A DNA stretch of 64,000 nucleotides from the NCBI GenBank assembly GCA_033032175.1, contig CM065319.1, forward strand, positions 13,365,018 to 13,429,017, written 5' to 3'. The notes under the pieces are model-generated. The model saw only the letters and a list, made by a program, of their open reading frames with translations. It did no database searches and was not told the origin of the DNA. Shown here piece after piece: positions 8,984 to 18,366 of the stretch (positions are counted from its first letter, which is position 1; each line of letters begins with the position of its first letter). This DNA is from Saturnia japonica (lineage: Eukaryota; Arthropoda; Insecta; Lepidoptera; Saturniidae). The position numbers were made by a program, and so were the translations under genes.

Positions 8984-11900
8984 TTATTGTGAAGGAAGCG
9001 GGCAAAGACGAACCACAGGTCGCTTAAAAACGCCTGTAGCTGTTTTAACAGAAGCTACTCTAATAACTCCATCGCTGCCGGGATAAGTAGCGATGACGAT
9101 GCCCAAAGGCCAATGAAGTGGAGGTATATTGTCGGTCACCATGACGACGACTGTGCCTACTGACACTGGATTAGATGGAGTATTCCACTTTCCTCGACAC
9201 TGTAAAAGGTGAAGGTATTCCTGTTTCCATCGTCTTGCGAAAGACTGTACTATTTGATCAAGAAGCGCGTAACGATGTAGTAAGTTAGGCTTCTCATCGA
9301 CAACTTCATACGCGGGTAAGTATTTTAGCGGAGTTGACATCAAGAAATGAGATGGCGTCAACGCGGTAAGCTCAGAAGGATCTTGACTTAAAAGCGTAAG
9401 TGGACGAGAATTAATCACTGTCTCAATCTGAGTCAAAACAGTGAGTAGTTCCTCGTATGTAAGTAACTGCGTGCCAATCACTCGATACAAATGCGTCTTA
9501 AATGCTTTCACATAAATCTCATAATTTCCACCAAAGTGTGGACTGCGTGGAGGGTTGAATTTCCAACTTATGCGGTTAGAAGCGAGTTCGTTTCCGAATG
9601 AAGCATTAAACTCCTCAGAATTTAACATATCATAAATTGCGTTTTTAGCTCCAACGAATGTTTTAGCGTTATCTGAATATAACACAGATACAGCACCACG
9701 TCGAGACAAGAAACGTTTGAATGCGGATAAGAAGGTGTTAGTGCTTAAGTCTGTTGTGAGCTCTACGTGAACTGCGCGGGTCGTCATGCATACAAAGATG
9801 CATAAATATGATTTTATGGACCTAACTCCACGTTTTCTGTAAGGTATAATATTGATTGGACCCGCAAAGTCAACAGATGTGTGTACGAAAGCTTTTACAT
9901 CATTCACACGGCAAGCGGGTAAATGAGACATAAATGGAAAGGTCTGTTTAGGTTTAGCCCTAAAACACAAATTGCATTTAAATACTACGGAGCGGGTTAG
10001 AGTTCTACATGATATAACCCAATATCTTTGACGTAAAATTGACATTAATGGGACTGGTCCTGTATGACAGTTCGTGCGGTGATAGTAAGTAACGATTAAT
10101 TCCACGATACGATCCGTTCGCGGTAATAAAATAGGATGTTGTTGATCATATGACAATTCAGCATTAGAGAGACGACCACCGACTCGAATGAGGCCGTTGT
10201 CATCTAGGAAAGGAGCCAACCGTTGGATGGCGTTAGAGCAGCGTTTGTTTGATTTTAAATTTAGAATAATGTCATTAAAATAACGACCTTGTAAATATTT
10301 TAAAATGTATAATTCAGCGTAATTCATTTCACTGGCGGTAAAAATATTTGAGCGCGGTAGTATTTTTAAGAAACGTAAAATATACACGACTGTGTGTAAA
10401 AGCACAGGCCATGATGAAACGCGTTGGGATAATTCAAGAAGCGGATGAGATGTCGCTTCGCACGTGGTAACAGCAGGGAGCGAAATAACCTTTTCTTCCG
10501 GTAAATCAAGCTTAGCGTCAGGCGCAATAGTGGTGATCTGCCAATGACACACATCTTGTCTAAGCCAAGACGGACCAGTATACCACTCTTTGTTTGATAA
10601 CATGTTAGCGGGAGAAAGACCACGCGATAAACAGTCGCTCGCGTTCTGAACACCTGGAACGTGATAAAAATGTTCAGATGCAATAGCGGACGTGATCTTA
10701 GTAATGCGTGTGGCTACAAACGTTTTGAACTTGTAAGGTTCTGAGTGTATCCAATGCAGGGTGACCATGGAGTCAGTAAAACAGAAAATGTCATTAATTT
10801 TGTGGCGTTTGCCGTAAGTATCGGCCACACGGCGGACTAGTTTGGCCATCAAAAGAACGGCACACAACTCTAGTCTGGCTATAGATACTGTCTTTAGCGG
10901 AGCAACTTTTGACTTGGCGCAAACTAACTGGGTTAATGCGGGTGCTAGAGAAGAGGGTTCGACGCGAATATAAATAACGCATCCGTAAGCTCTTTCGCTG
11001 GCATCGGAAAATGCGACTAGCTGAATTTGAGAACCTTCGAAAACGTTTAAATGACGCGGGATTCGTAAATGTTGTAAAGCGGGTAATTCGCGTAAGTAGT
11101 TTTGCCAAAGGCTTAAAATATCAAGGGGCGGTTCTTCGTCCCAGTCAAGTTTCAAAACACAAAGTTTTTGTAGAATAAGTTTAGCATACAATATGACTGG
11201 TGCAATAAGGCCTAATACGTCATATTGGCGTGCTATAACTGAAAGAATGTTGCGTTTGGTTATTGGGCGGTTATCAAGCGTTACTGTAAACATAAACTCA
11301 TCAGTGACTGGCGACCACTGTAGTCCGAGTACCTTTAAAGTAGGATTTGGATCATCAAAATTTATATTAGAATTATAGCGGTAAGATTCAGGCAGTGAGT
11401 CAAGCAACTCAGGCGTGTTGCTCGACCACTTTCCAAGCTCAAAGCCCCCGGCTTTAAAGAGATCGTGGAGGTCACATCTGAGCTGTAGACAATCAGAAAT
11501 ACTGGATATAGAATAACAGATGTCGTCTGTGTATCTGTTATTTTCTACAACAGTAGCTGCAAGAGGATAGCGAGCGCGCTCATCATCGCATAGCTGTCGT
11601 ATGACGCGCAACGCTAAAAAAGGACTGCTACGCAGACCGAAACATACGCGGTTAAATTGATAGGTGTTTAGAGGACCCGTAGGGTCAGGGCGGTATAAAA
11701 ATTTCTGAAAAATCCTATCACTCGTTTGAACGAAAATTTGAAGATACATTTGTTTTACATCCGCGGTTAAAGCTATTTTATAAAAACGAAATTCGAGTAA
11801 AATTGAAAACAAATCATTTTGAAGATTTTCACCAGTGTGAAGTATTTCATTTAAAGAAATTCCAGAATCCGTTTTTGAGCTACCGTCCATAACCATACGC

Positions 11901-14305
11901 CACTTAGTAGTGGTCTTATCAAGACGAGTCACTGCGTGGTGCGGGATATAATAACCAGATAAATAATTATCATCGTTTACTATAGATATGTACTCTTTTT
12001 CTAAATACTCTGTTATTATGGCGTGATATTCAACCTGTAACTGAGGCTGACAACAAAACTTGCGTTCGAGTGACAAGAAGCGGCGTTTAGCGATTTGATA
12101 TGAATTACCTAACACAGCGGGATCGCGAGCGAAGGGTAAGCGAACACAATAGCGGCCTGTATCATCTCTCTTAATATTATTTGCAAATATTTCTTCACAT
12201 TCGCGAGCGGCAAGATTTAAAGTTGGTTTATATGAAACTTCTTCAAGTTGCCAAAATTTCTGTAAAATTTGTTCTAAAGGTGGTTCATGATCTACAACCG
12301 AACATAAAGAGAGAGAACTCTGATTGTAATCATTATTGACAGAGGCGTTACCTATTATTATGTAGCCAAATATAGTTTCAAAACCAGTTGGCGTTCCTGG
12401 CGGGCCTTTTATGTGGTTAGAAAGTAAAATTTCAGAAAATAGCGGTGCACCAATGAGAATATCAATTTCTCCAGGTTTATTAAAATCGGCATCAGCAAGC
12501 GGGACATTATTTAAGTGCGGTAAAGAAAAAGAATCGATATTTACCACGGGCAATTTATCGGTAATGCGGTTAATAATATAAGTGTTGAGCGGTAACGAAA
12601 CGTTTTTATCTAATCGGGAATATAAAACTAAAGATGTTTCTCCCTTGATAGGATTAGGTGCGGAACCTATGCCCTTAACAACGGCGCGAGTCATTTTATT
12701 AAAATTTAAATTAAGTTTATTACATAATTGCAAAGTAATAAAATTGTTTTGTGAACCCGGGTCTATAAGGGCGCGAACGGATTGCATACGACCATTCAAA
12801 TCTTTAGAGTAGACTTGGACCGTGCCTAATAAACAAGTCGTATTGTTATACGAACTCGAGCGAACGTTGCACAACGAAACATGTTGTGTTAAAGCGGACT
12901 GCGGAGCGTTAGTACTAGAATAGTGAGGTGAGTCGAGACTAGGCGTCTGCGATGGTTGCGCGGAGACGCGGGCGGGTGATATTGGAGGTGGCCGAGAAGC
13001 GAACATCGAGCCATCCAATGGTGGCGGCTGCGCGGGCGCAATTGTACCACGCGCTGTTTGTTTACGACATAATAGCGAATGATGTTTGTAATTGCAATAT
13101 CTACAATTATAAGTTGATTTACAGGCGGAACTATTATGAGAAACACTTAAACAATTCGTACAACCATTATGCTGTTTAATGAAGTTATATTTATCTTCGA
13201 TAGATAAATTATAAAAATCTGTGCATTTGAACAAGTGATAATGATTAGTTCGTTTACACAATGAGCATGCCTTCAAACTCGACGCGGTTAGAAATACGTG
13301 AGTAGGCCTAGCGCTAGCGGTAGCAGTGTGCTTGAGCGCGCGTTCAGTGCGGCAACGCTGTGTAGTAGTTGAAGTGGGAACGGTACGTTCTAGGATTTTT
13401 GCCTGATCACGTAAAAATGAAACTAAGTCATCGTACATAGGTAACGATGTACTGCGATTTGACATTTCAAACGCTCTTGCAGTTTCCGTATCGATTTTAT
13501 TTAAAGCTAAATAAAGAAACATAAAATCAGATAAGTTTTGAATATTGAGCGATTTGAGACTTGACACTGCGGAACAGAATTTTTCCAAAAATAAATCTAA
13601 GTTTTTGGATGTTGCGGCATTAAATGACTTAAATTCAAACATTTGATCCAAGTAAACGTTGGCTAAGCTGCGTTTGTCATTAAATTTATTAACAAGCGTT
13701 CTCCAAATTAGTTGATAATTTTCACCATTTGGTGTTATACCTGAACATACTGATAGTGCCCTACCTGACAGCTTCCCTATGAGATATTGAATGCGTTCAT
13801 TATCCGTAATATCTGGATTTTCATGAATCGTGCGTTTAAAAGATTCGTAAAATAAGGACCACTTTAAAGGGTCACCACTAAATCCGACTAAGTCCAATTC
13901 AGGCAAACGTATTGACCTTTTTGACGTTCCACATCTTGTTTCAGGTACAACATGTTTCTTATCAGCCATTAATTGTTGAGCTACATGTTTGCTGCGGCAA
14001 TACAAATCTTCAAAAGCCGAAAAGCTTTGATAATTAACTGAGGCGGTAGGATTTAATATTAATTGCGTTTCATTAACTGTGTCAATAATTTTATTATATT
14101 CGGAGCGTAAACCATCTAAAGAGGCGATATTGTAAAGGAACATTTGTTGCGAGATTTCATCTTTGAAAGCATTTAAGGCGTGATCGTAAATAGTTTGCAT
14201 ACGAGCGAAAATGGCATCTCGTTTACCAATTAACTGTTTCAATTTAATCTCATTAAGATTAAATGAACCTCCAAAGTCATCATCCATGTCACCTTTTGAC
14301 GACAT
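8984..14305 (-). CDS. BEL/Pao Gag-Pol polyprotein
   Basis: 1,773 residues in one frame. Gag (about 1-340) includes the DUF1759-type LPELDLVGFSGDP stretch. Three zinc knuckles follow (about 345-415; CSLC..., CTNC..., CRYC...). The aspartic protease shows ALIDPGSQNNF near 515-525. The reverse transcriptase (about 770-960) shows KWRMVMDGS, ADVKQMYLQI and the active site YTDD near 924, in place of the commoner YVDD. RNase H follows with VAFSDASERAYG near 1100. The integrase zinc domain ends with CNLC. The DDE core has D in VDFAGP (~1478), D in YSDNAKTF (~1545) and E in GGNYEIYVK (~1596). A DUF5641-like C-terminus completes it. All catalytic residues are present, so the polyprotein looks functional. 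Start at 14305 is the first ATG of the frame. Confidence 0.96.
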   Translation of the reverse strand: MSSKGDMDDDFGGSFNLNEIKLKQLIGKRDAIFARMQTIYDHALNAFKDEISQQMFLYNIASLDGLRSEYNKIIDTVNETQLILNPTASVNYQSFSAFEDLYCRSKHVAQQLMADKKHVVPETRCGTSKRSIRLPELDLVGFSGDPLKWSLFYESFKRTIHENPDITDNERIQYLIGKLSGRALSVCSGITPNGENYQLIWRTLVNKFNDKRSLANVYLDQMFEFKSFNAATSKNLDLFLEKFCSAVSSLKSLNIQNLSDFMFLYLALNKIDTETARAFEMSNRSTSLPMYDDLVSFLRDQAKILERTVPTSTTTQRCRTERALKHTATASARPTHVFLTASSLKACSLCKRTNHYHLFKCTDFYNLSIEDKYNFIKQHNGCTNCLSVSHNSSACKSTYNCRYCNYKHHSLLCRKQTARGTIAPAQPPPLDGSMFASRPPPISPARVSAQPSQTPSLDSPHYSSTNAPQSALTQHVSLCNVRSSSYNNTTCLLGTVQVYSKDLNGRMQSVRALIDPGSQNNFITLQLCNKLNLNFNKMTRAVVKGIGSAPNPIKGETSLVLYSRLDKNVSLPLNTYIINRITDKLPVVNIDSFSLPHLNNVPLADADFNKPGEIDILIGAPLFSEILLSNHIKGPPGTPTGFETIFGYIIIGNASVNNDYNQSSLSLCSVVDHEPPLEQILQKFWQLEEVSYKPTLNLAARECEEIFANNIKRDDTGRYCVRLPFARDPAVLGNSYQIAKRRFLSLERKFCCQPQLQVEYHAIITEYLEKEYISIVNDDNYLSGYYIPHHAVTRLDKTTTKWRMVMDGSSKTDSGISLNEILHTGENLQNDLFSILLEFRFYKIALTADVKQMYLQIFVQTSDRIFQKFLYRPDPTGPLNTYQFNRVCFGLRSSPFLALRVIRQLCDDERARYPLAATVVENNRYTDDICYSISSISDCLQLRCDLHDLFKAGGFELGKWSSNTPELLDSLPESYRYNSNINFDDPNPTLKVLGLQWSPVTDEFMFTVTLDNRPITKRNILSVIARQYDVLGLIAPVILYAKLILQKLCVLKLDWDEEPPLDILSLWQNYLRELPALQHLRIPRHLNVFEGSQIQLVAFSDASERAYGCVIYIRVEPSSLAPALTQLVCAKSKVAPLKTVSIARLELCAVLLMAKLVRRVADTYGKRHKINDIFCFTDSMVTLHWIHSEPYKFKTFVATRITKITSAIASEHFYHVPGVQNASDCLSRGLSPANMLSNKEWYTGPSWLRQDVCHWQITTIAPDAKLDLPEEKVISLPAVTTCEATSHPLLELSQRVSSWPVLLHTVVYILRFLKILPRSNIFTASEMNYAELYILKYLQGRYFNDIILNLKSNKRCSNAIQRLAPFLDDNGLIRVGGRLSNAELSYDQQHPILLPRTDRIVELIVTYYHRTNCHTGPVPLMSILRQRYWVISCRTLTRSVVFKCNLCFRAKPKQTFPFMSHLPACRVNDVKAFVHTSVDFAGPINIIPYRKRGVRSIKSYLCIFVCMTTRAVHVELTTDLSTNTFLSAFKRFLSRRGAVSVLYSDNAKTFVGAKNAIYDMLNSEEFNASFGNELASNRISWKFNPPRSPHFGGNYEIYVKAFKTHLYRVIGTQLLTYEELLTVLTQIETVINSRPLTLLSQDPSELTALTPSHFLMSTPLKYLPAYEVVDEKPNLLHRYALLDQIVQSFARRWKQEYLHLLQCRGKWNTPSNPVSVGTVVVMVTDNIPPLHWPLGIVIATYPGSDGVIRVASVKTATGVFKRPVVRLCPLPSQ

Positions 14306-14839
14306 GATTACTAAAAATTTTACAAGTTTTGTACTATTTCAATGTTACGAAATTCTCACTAGTGACTGCAACATACAATGCAACTGACTCATAAAAACAT
14401 GAGCGCACGGAACGATTGAGTGATGCGTGGCGTAGTTAGCGGGAATACCTTCACAAGAGATTAAAAATAAATAAAATGTTTTGTATAAATTATTTTGCTT
14501 TTAGGAAGTGAAATATCCGAAATAATTGCACTATAGACACTTAAATACAAATATCTAATACTTAATATGTGTATAAGTATTATGAAAGCAAGTAAAATAG
14601 GATTTTAATACTCCACTATGGGTGATGTAACAAAGATGTATGTGGGAAAATAATACTAACGTTGAACTTGCGGGGTAGTATAGGTAGTTTTTTAATACTA
14701 CATGAATGCGGAAAATACTATAAATTATTAAGAAAGCGGGGAAAATGAGGAGAAATGCGGTATAGGGCTCGAAAGCCAGAAAGAATGTGCGGTTAGAAAG
14801 ATTTAGAAAGAACCATCCGGCTCGAAGGACCAAAAAAAA
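14306..14839 (-). other. BEL/Pao untranslated leader with candidate primer-binding site
   Basis: 534 bases between the 5' LTR and the gag-pol start. After eight T residues the element strand reads TGGTCCTTCGAGCCGGA (14816-14832), the candidate tRNA primer-binding site. I cannot assign the tRNA. Short reading frames here are not supported as genes. Confidence 0.6.
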
Positions 14840-15260
14840 TGTGGACGCGTCAACTAAGCAATATAGAGGGTCGCTAATCCACGAGCGGGGAGAGTTAGGA
14901 ATATGTAAGAAAGAGTTACCTTGAAACTGGATAAGTAAGAAACAGCTGCACCGCTTATTCTACGATCACCTTTATGTGGTATTCTGCAGCTTCAGCCTGG
15001 CAGCGCTTCTTCTCGGCCAATTCCTCAGATTTGCGGCTTCGATAGTAGTGGACCAGCTGGATGTCGTGCAGCGTGCACAAGCAACTCCAACAAGCGGGAT
15101 ATATATAATTTAGATATATTGACTCGCGGCGGCGGTGGTCAATCATAGACTGCGTAGTGTGCGGTGCAGCGAAAAATAATAAAAAGAAAAAACTAATAAT
15201 GAAAGTACCCCACATAAATAATTGACTTAAATGCTATTGATAAAACATTAGGCGCTAACA
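14840..15260 (-). repeat. BEL/Pao 5' LTR (421 bp)
   Basis: Same sequence as 8498-8918 as far as I can read, followed on the + strand by the second GCATG duplication (15261-15265). Confidence 0.96.
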
Positions 15261-15264
15261 GCAT

Positions 15265-16059
15265 GCCAAAAAAATTTTACTTATTGAACCAGGTTTAATA
15301 GACAAATTGAATCAATGTAATAGTCAGAAAGTCGACAATCCTACTTCGAGATTAGATACTGAAATGCAAAACATTTTAAATAATAATATGGATGATAGAA
15401 AAAAATGTATTCTATATTTACAAATTCTACAAAGATATCTCCACTTTTCTGAAATAGATCGACAACCATTTGAACTGCCAATAGTAACTTCCTATACTGA
15501 TACTACAAGGTCCAATATAAAAAAGGAATTTTCCAATATAAATAATGATGTCAATACTAAAGATCTAGTTGCTGTTCAGACACCGAACGAGGAAGAGAAA
15601 CAGGTAGAAACTTTTAAAACTCTGCTTAACCCTACCTATACAACAAATACACTTTTAACTTTAATACCTAAATCGTATACAAAAAAGGGCGAGTTGTTAT
15701 TGAACTTTTTATTGGCGAGTAAACATAAAATTCATTGGGATGACAATGGTGTAGTCATTATAGATAATGAAAAAATTCCTGGGAGCAATATTATAGATTT
15801 GGTAAATGATTCACTTAGACCTCTAAAAAATAATGATCCAATAGGCTGGAAAAAGTTTGCACAAGCACTAAGGGATATTAAAATACCACTTACTTATATT
15901 GGAAATCCAAAACGAAGTGAATACATAACTAAACTTAAACTGAAAGACACCCAAGTATACTCTGCAGATGAGGAAGTTTATGTTACACCGAATAGTGGAG
16001 ATAAGCGCACTAGAAAAGTCAGAAAAAAAATTGACTGGGAGAAATGGACCACTTATTAG
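15265..16059 (+). pseudogene. Unrecognised conserved Polinton protein, body (start codon displaced by BEL/Pao)
   Basis: About 264 codons continue the frame opened at 8488. A methionine view starting at 15307 uses an alternative TTG and is not the original start. The N-terminal half is rich in Asn, Lys, Asp and Gln and looks flexible. The C-terminal half holds a compact block with LLNFLLASKHKI, WDDNGVVIID, IPGSNIIDLVND and GWKKFAQALRDI. I have the impression that this block occurs next to Polinton integrases, but I cannot give it a function. It overlaps the integrase start by 16 bases. Apart from the insertion it has no lesion, so it was probably intact when BEL/Pao arrived. A minor structural or accessory role is a guess from position only. 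Confidence 0.75.
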
Positions 16060-17135
16060 AAATTAATAAAATTTATTATGATGCCTCGCATCCTGCTGGA
16101 TATGGCAGTATCGAAAAATTAACAACAGCTATGAAAGGGAAAATTACTAAAAAAGATGTAAAAAAATGGCTACAATCTCAAGAAACTTACACACTTCATA
16201 AACCTGTACAAAGAAAATTTCAACGAAATAAATATATTTTATCTAATCTAAACGAACTTTGGCAAGCTGATTTAAGTGATATGAGAAGTTATTCTAAATA
16301 TAATGATGGGTTTAATTATATTCTTTGTGTTATTGATGTATTTACTAAATATGCCTATGCTAGACATATGAAAAATAAAAATTCTGAAATGATTAAAAAA
16401 TGTTTTGAAAGTATATTTATTGAAGCCAATACCACCCCAACACATATACAGTCAGATAAAGGAACTGAATTTGTTTCGAAGGATGTGCAAAAGTACTTTA
16501 AGATTAAAAATGTCCATTATTATACTACTAATAATCCCGATATTAAAGCGAGCATTGTAGAAAGATTCCAAAGGACATTGAAAATGAAAATGTGGCGTTA
16601 CTTCACTCATAAAAGCACATATAGGTACATAGATATTTTACAAAACTTACTTTATGCTTATAATCATAGTTACCATTCCAGCATTAAAATGTGTCCTTGT
16701 GATGTAAATTCAAGCAATATATTAACTGTTTGGAATAATTTATACGATAGGGAGATCGTAAAACAAACTCAAAAAAATCGTCTACAAAAATTTTGTATTG
16801 GTGACTATGTGAGAATTACGAAATATAAACATGTATTTCAAAAAGGCTATGAATCCAATTGGAGTGATGAAATTTTTATTATATCATCAATAATAAATAG
16901 ATCACCCTGGGTAGTATACACATTAGAAGATTTACAAAATGAATCGATAGTGGGTACTTTCTATGAAAAAGAGTTGCAAAAAGTTGATTATAACCCCACT
17001 ACAAATTACAAAATAGATAAAATTATTAGCACCCGTTACTCAGGTAACAGAAAGCAGGTGTTAGTGAAGTGGAAAGGTTATCCAGATAAATTTAACAGTT
17101 GGATTTTGGTTTCTAGTTTGAAACAATTACAATGA
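16044..17135 (+). CDS. INT: Polinton integrase (rve core plus chromodomain)
   Basis: 363 residues. An N-terminal helical region (YYDASHPAGYG... to HKPVQRKF) leads to the DDE core: D near 75 (QADLSDM), D near 137 (SDKGTEF) and E near 172 (VERFQRT). A C-terminal chromodomain near 330-360 shows VLVKWKGYPDKFNSWI with the aromatic residues W, Y and W. It would insert the element DNA into the host, and the chromodomain could guide it to methylated histone tails (family knowledge). All catalytic residues are present and the frame is clean. The start overlaps the previous gene by 16 bases and its TGA overlaps the next ATG (ATGA). Confidence 0.95.
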   Translation: MDHLLEINKIYYDASHPAGYGSIEKLTTAMKGKITKKDVKKWLQSQETYTLHKPVQRKFQRNKYILSNLNELWQADLSDMRSYSKYNDGFNYILCVIDVFTKYAYARHMKNKNSEMIKKCFESIFIEANTTPTHIQSDKGTEFVSKDVQKYFKIKNVHYYTTNNPDIKASIVERFQRTLKMKMWRYFTHKSTYRYIDILQNLLYAYNHSYHSSIKMCPCDVNSSNILTVWNNLYDREIVKQTQKNRLQKFCIGDYVRITKYKHVFQKGYESNWSDEIFIISSIINRSPWVVYTLEDLQNESIVGTFYEKELQKVDYNPTTNYKIDKIISTRYSGNRKQVLVKWKGYPDKFNSWILVSSLKQLQ

Positions 17136-17893
17136 AGGAAAGTTTCTATCTAACCTTACCAAGCAACAGTTCCATGGAATACTTTCCTACAAACACAACA
17201 GCTCTTTTTTCAACTAAATTACCCAAACCTATCATATTGGAAGGAACATGGTCTGTTGGTGTTGTTGAATTTAAATATCCATGTACAATGTTTACTGTTC
17301 AAACACATGAAAATGTGGTTTACATAGCTAAATGGATGACGATGCCTAACCAAGAGAAACCCTCACTGGCATACTATAAAACTCATATACCCACCACAAA
17401 CTATGACAACATTAACCATATTTTAACAGCATTGAACAGTATTAAAGAGAAAGTTAAATTTCGCTATGATGAGATAACAAAGTTTGTCGACGTTTCTGTT
17501 GCGGATGAATCAATAACATCACTGAAGTTGTCACCTAAGTTGTGTCTTCAACTTGGATTTGAGCCTGACGGAAACTTTGTTACTAAGGGTAGTGGAAAGT
17601 GTCCAGCGAATTTGTATTTAGGTTTACCATCTCAGTTATTTGTATACTGCGATATAATCGAACCACAAATCGTTGTCGATGTGATGACTCCTTTACTACG
17701 AATAATAACATTAGATCCTCCAAAGTATATTTATGGTGCTAATAAAATGCATGTTTTCTCACCACCTCACTACTTACCAATCATGCGTAGAGAGTTTGAC
17801 ACCATTGAAATGGATATAAGATCAAACACTGGTGAAAAAATACCATTCCAGTTTGGGACTGTGTGTGTTAAACTACATTTCAAAAAATTATAA
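17132..17893 (+). CDS. Polinton minor capsid protein (penton, single jelly roll)
   Basis: 253 residues, intact. It opens with FYLTLPSNSSMEYFPTNTT and has the alternating beta-strand pattern of Polinton penton-like proteins, with WSVGVVEFKYP and the C-terminal block PIMRREFDTIEMDIRS near 212-228, which is characteristic of the family. It should form the pentameric vertices of the capsid. The ATG overlaps the integrase stop by four bases (ATGA), and its TAA overlaps the next ATG by one base (TAATG), pointing to linked expression. Typical family length is about 200-280 residues. Confidence 0.85.
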   Translation: MKESFYLTLPSNSSMEYFPTNTTALFSTKLPKPIILEGTWSVGVVEFKYPCTMFTVQTHENVVYIAKWMTMPNQEKPSLAYYKTHIPTTNYDNINHILTALNSIKEKVKFRYDEITKFVDVSVADESITSLKLSPKLCLQLGFEPDGNFVTKGSGKCPANLYLGLPSQLFVYCDIIEPQIVVDVMTPLLRIITLDPPKYIYGANKMHVFSPPHYLPIMRREFDTIEMDIRSNTGEKIPFQFGTVCVKLHFKKL

Positions 17894-18354
17894 TGAATCT
17901 TAAACACAATAACATAACTTGCCCTTATGAACATTATTACTCTAACCAAGCTGGGACTGGTATTGGAGTAATTTATAGAGGAGCACCATATCAACGTGGT
18001 CATGGAATTGGTAGTTTTCTAGGAGGTTTGTTTAGATCTGTTTTACCATTGCTCTCTAGTGGGGCTCGAGTGGTTGGAAAAGAAGCCTTAAATGCAGGAG
18101 TAGGGCTTCTGTCTGATATGGTAAATGTACGTCCCATGGAGGATGCGGTTAAGAATCGTTTAAAAGAAGCTAGTACAAACTTAAAAAGAAAAGCTGATAA
18201 TAAAATTGATCGATTGAATATGTCGGGGTCAGGATATATAACTAAGAGGCAACATTTAACTTCATTTATTTCACCACTAGCTGCTAAGGTGAAAGCTGCT
18301 AACAAAAAAAAATTGAAATTGAACCAAAAGAATATCAAAGATATATTTTCTTAA
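17893..18354 (+). CDS. Small virion protein resembling adenovirus pVI/pX
   Basis: 153 residues. A Gly-rich N-terminus (GAPYQRGHGIGSFLGG) leads to an amphipathic stretch (LFRSVLPLLSSGARVVGKEALNAGVGLL, about 50-77), then a basic region and a Lys-rich tail (NKKKLKLNQK). Proteins of this design lie between penton and major capsid genes in Polintons and are compared with adenovirus pVI or core pX. The segment MSGSG near residue 111-115 fits the adenain consensus (M/I/L)XGX-G and could be cut by the protease encoded 1.5 kb downstream. The major capsid ATG follows after 12 bases. Role inferred from layout and neighbours. Confidence 0.72.
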   Translation: MNLKHNNITCPYEHYYSNQAGTGIGVIYRGAPYQRGHGIGSFLGGLFRSVLPLLSSGARVVGKEALNAGVGLLSDMVNVRPMEDAVKNRLKEASTNLKRKADNKIDRLNMSGSGYITKRQHLTSFISPLAAKVKAANKKKLKLNQKNIKDIFS

Positions 18355-18366
18355 ATTAAATTAATT

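Larger units (their letters stand above)
8498..15260 (-). mobile_element. Complete BEL/Pao LTR retrotransposon
   Basis: 6,763 bp on the minus strand: 5' LTR 14840-15260, candidate primer site, leader, one 1,773-codon gag-pol frame, purine tract, 3' LTR 8498-8918, flanked by GCATG. I read the two 421 bp LTRs side by side and found no difference, so the insertion looks very recent. The internal frame has no stop. Domain order gag-protease-RT-RNase H-integrase with DUF1759/DUF1758/DUF5641-type segments is typical of BEL/Pao. I cannot name the subfamily. Confidence 0.96.
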
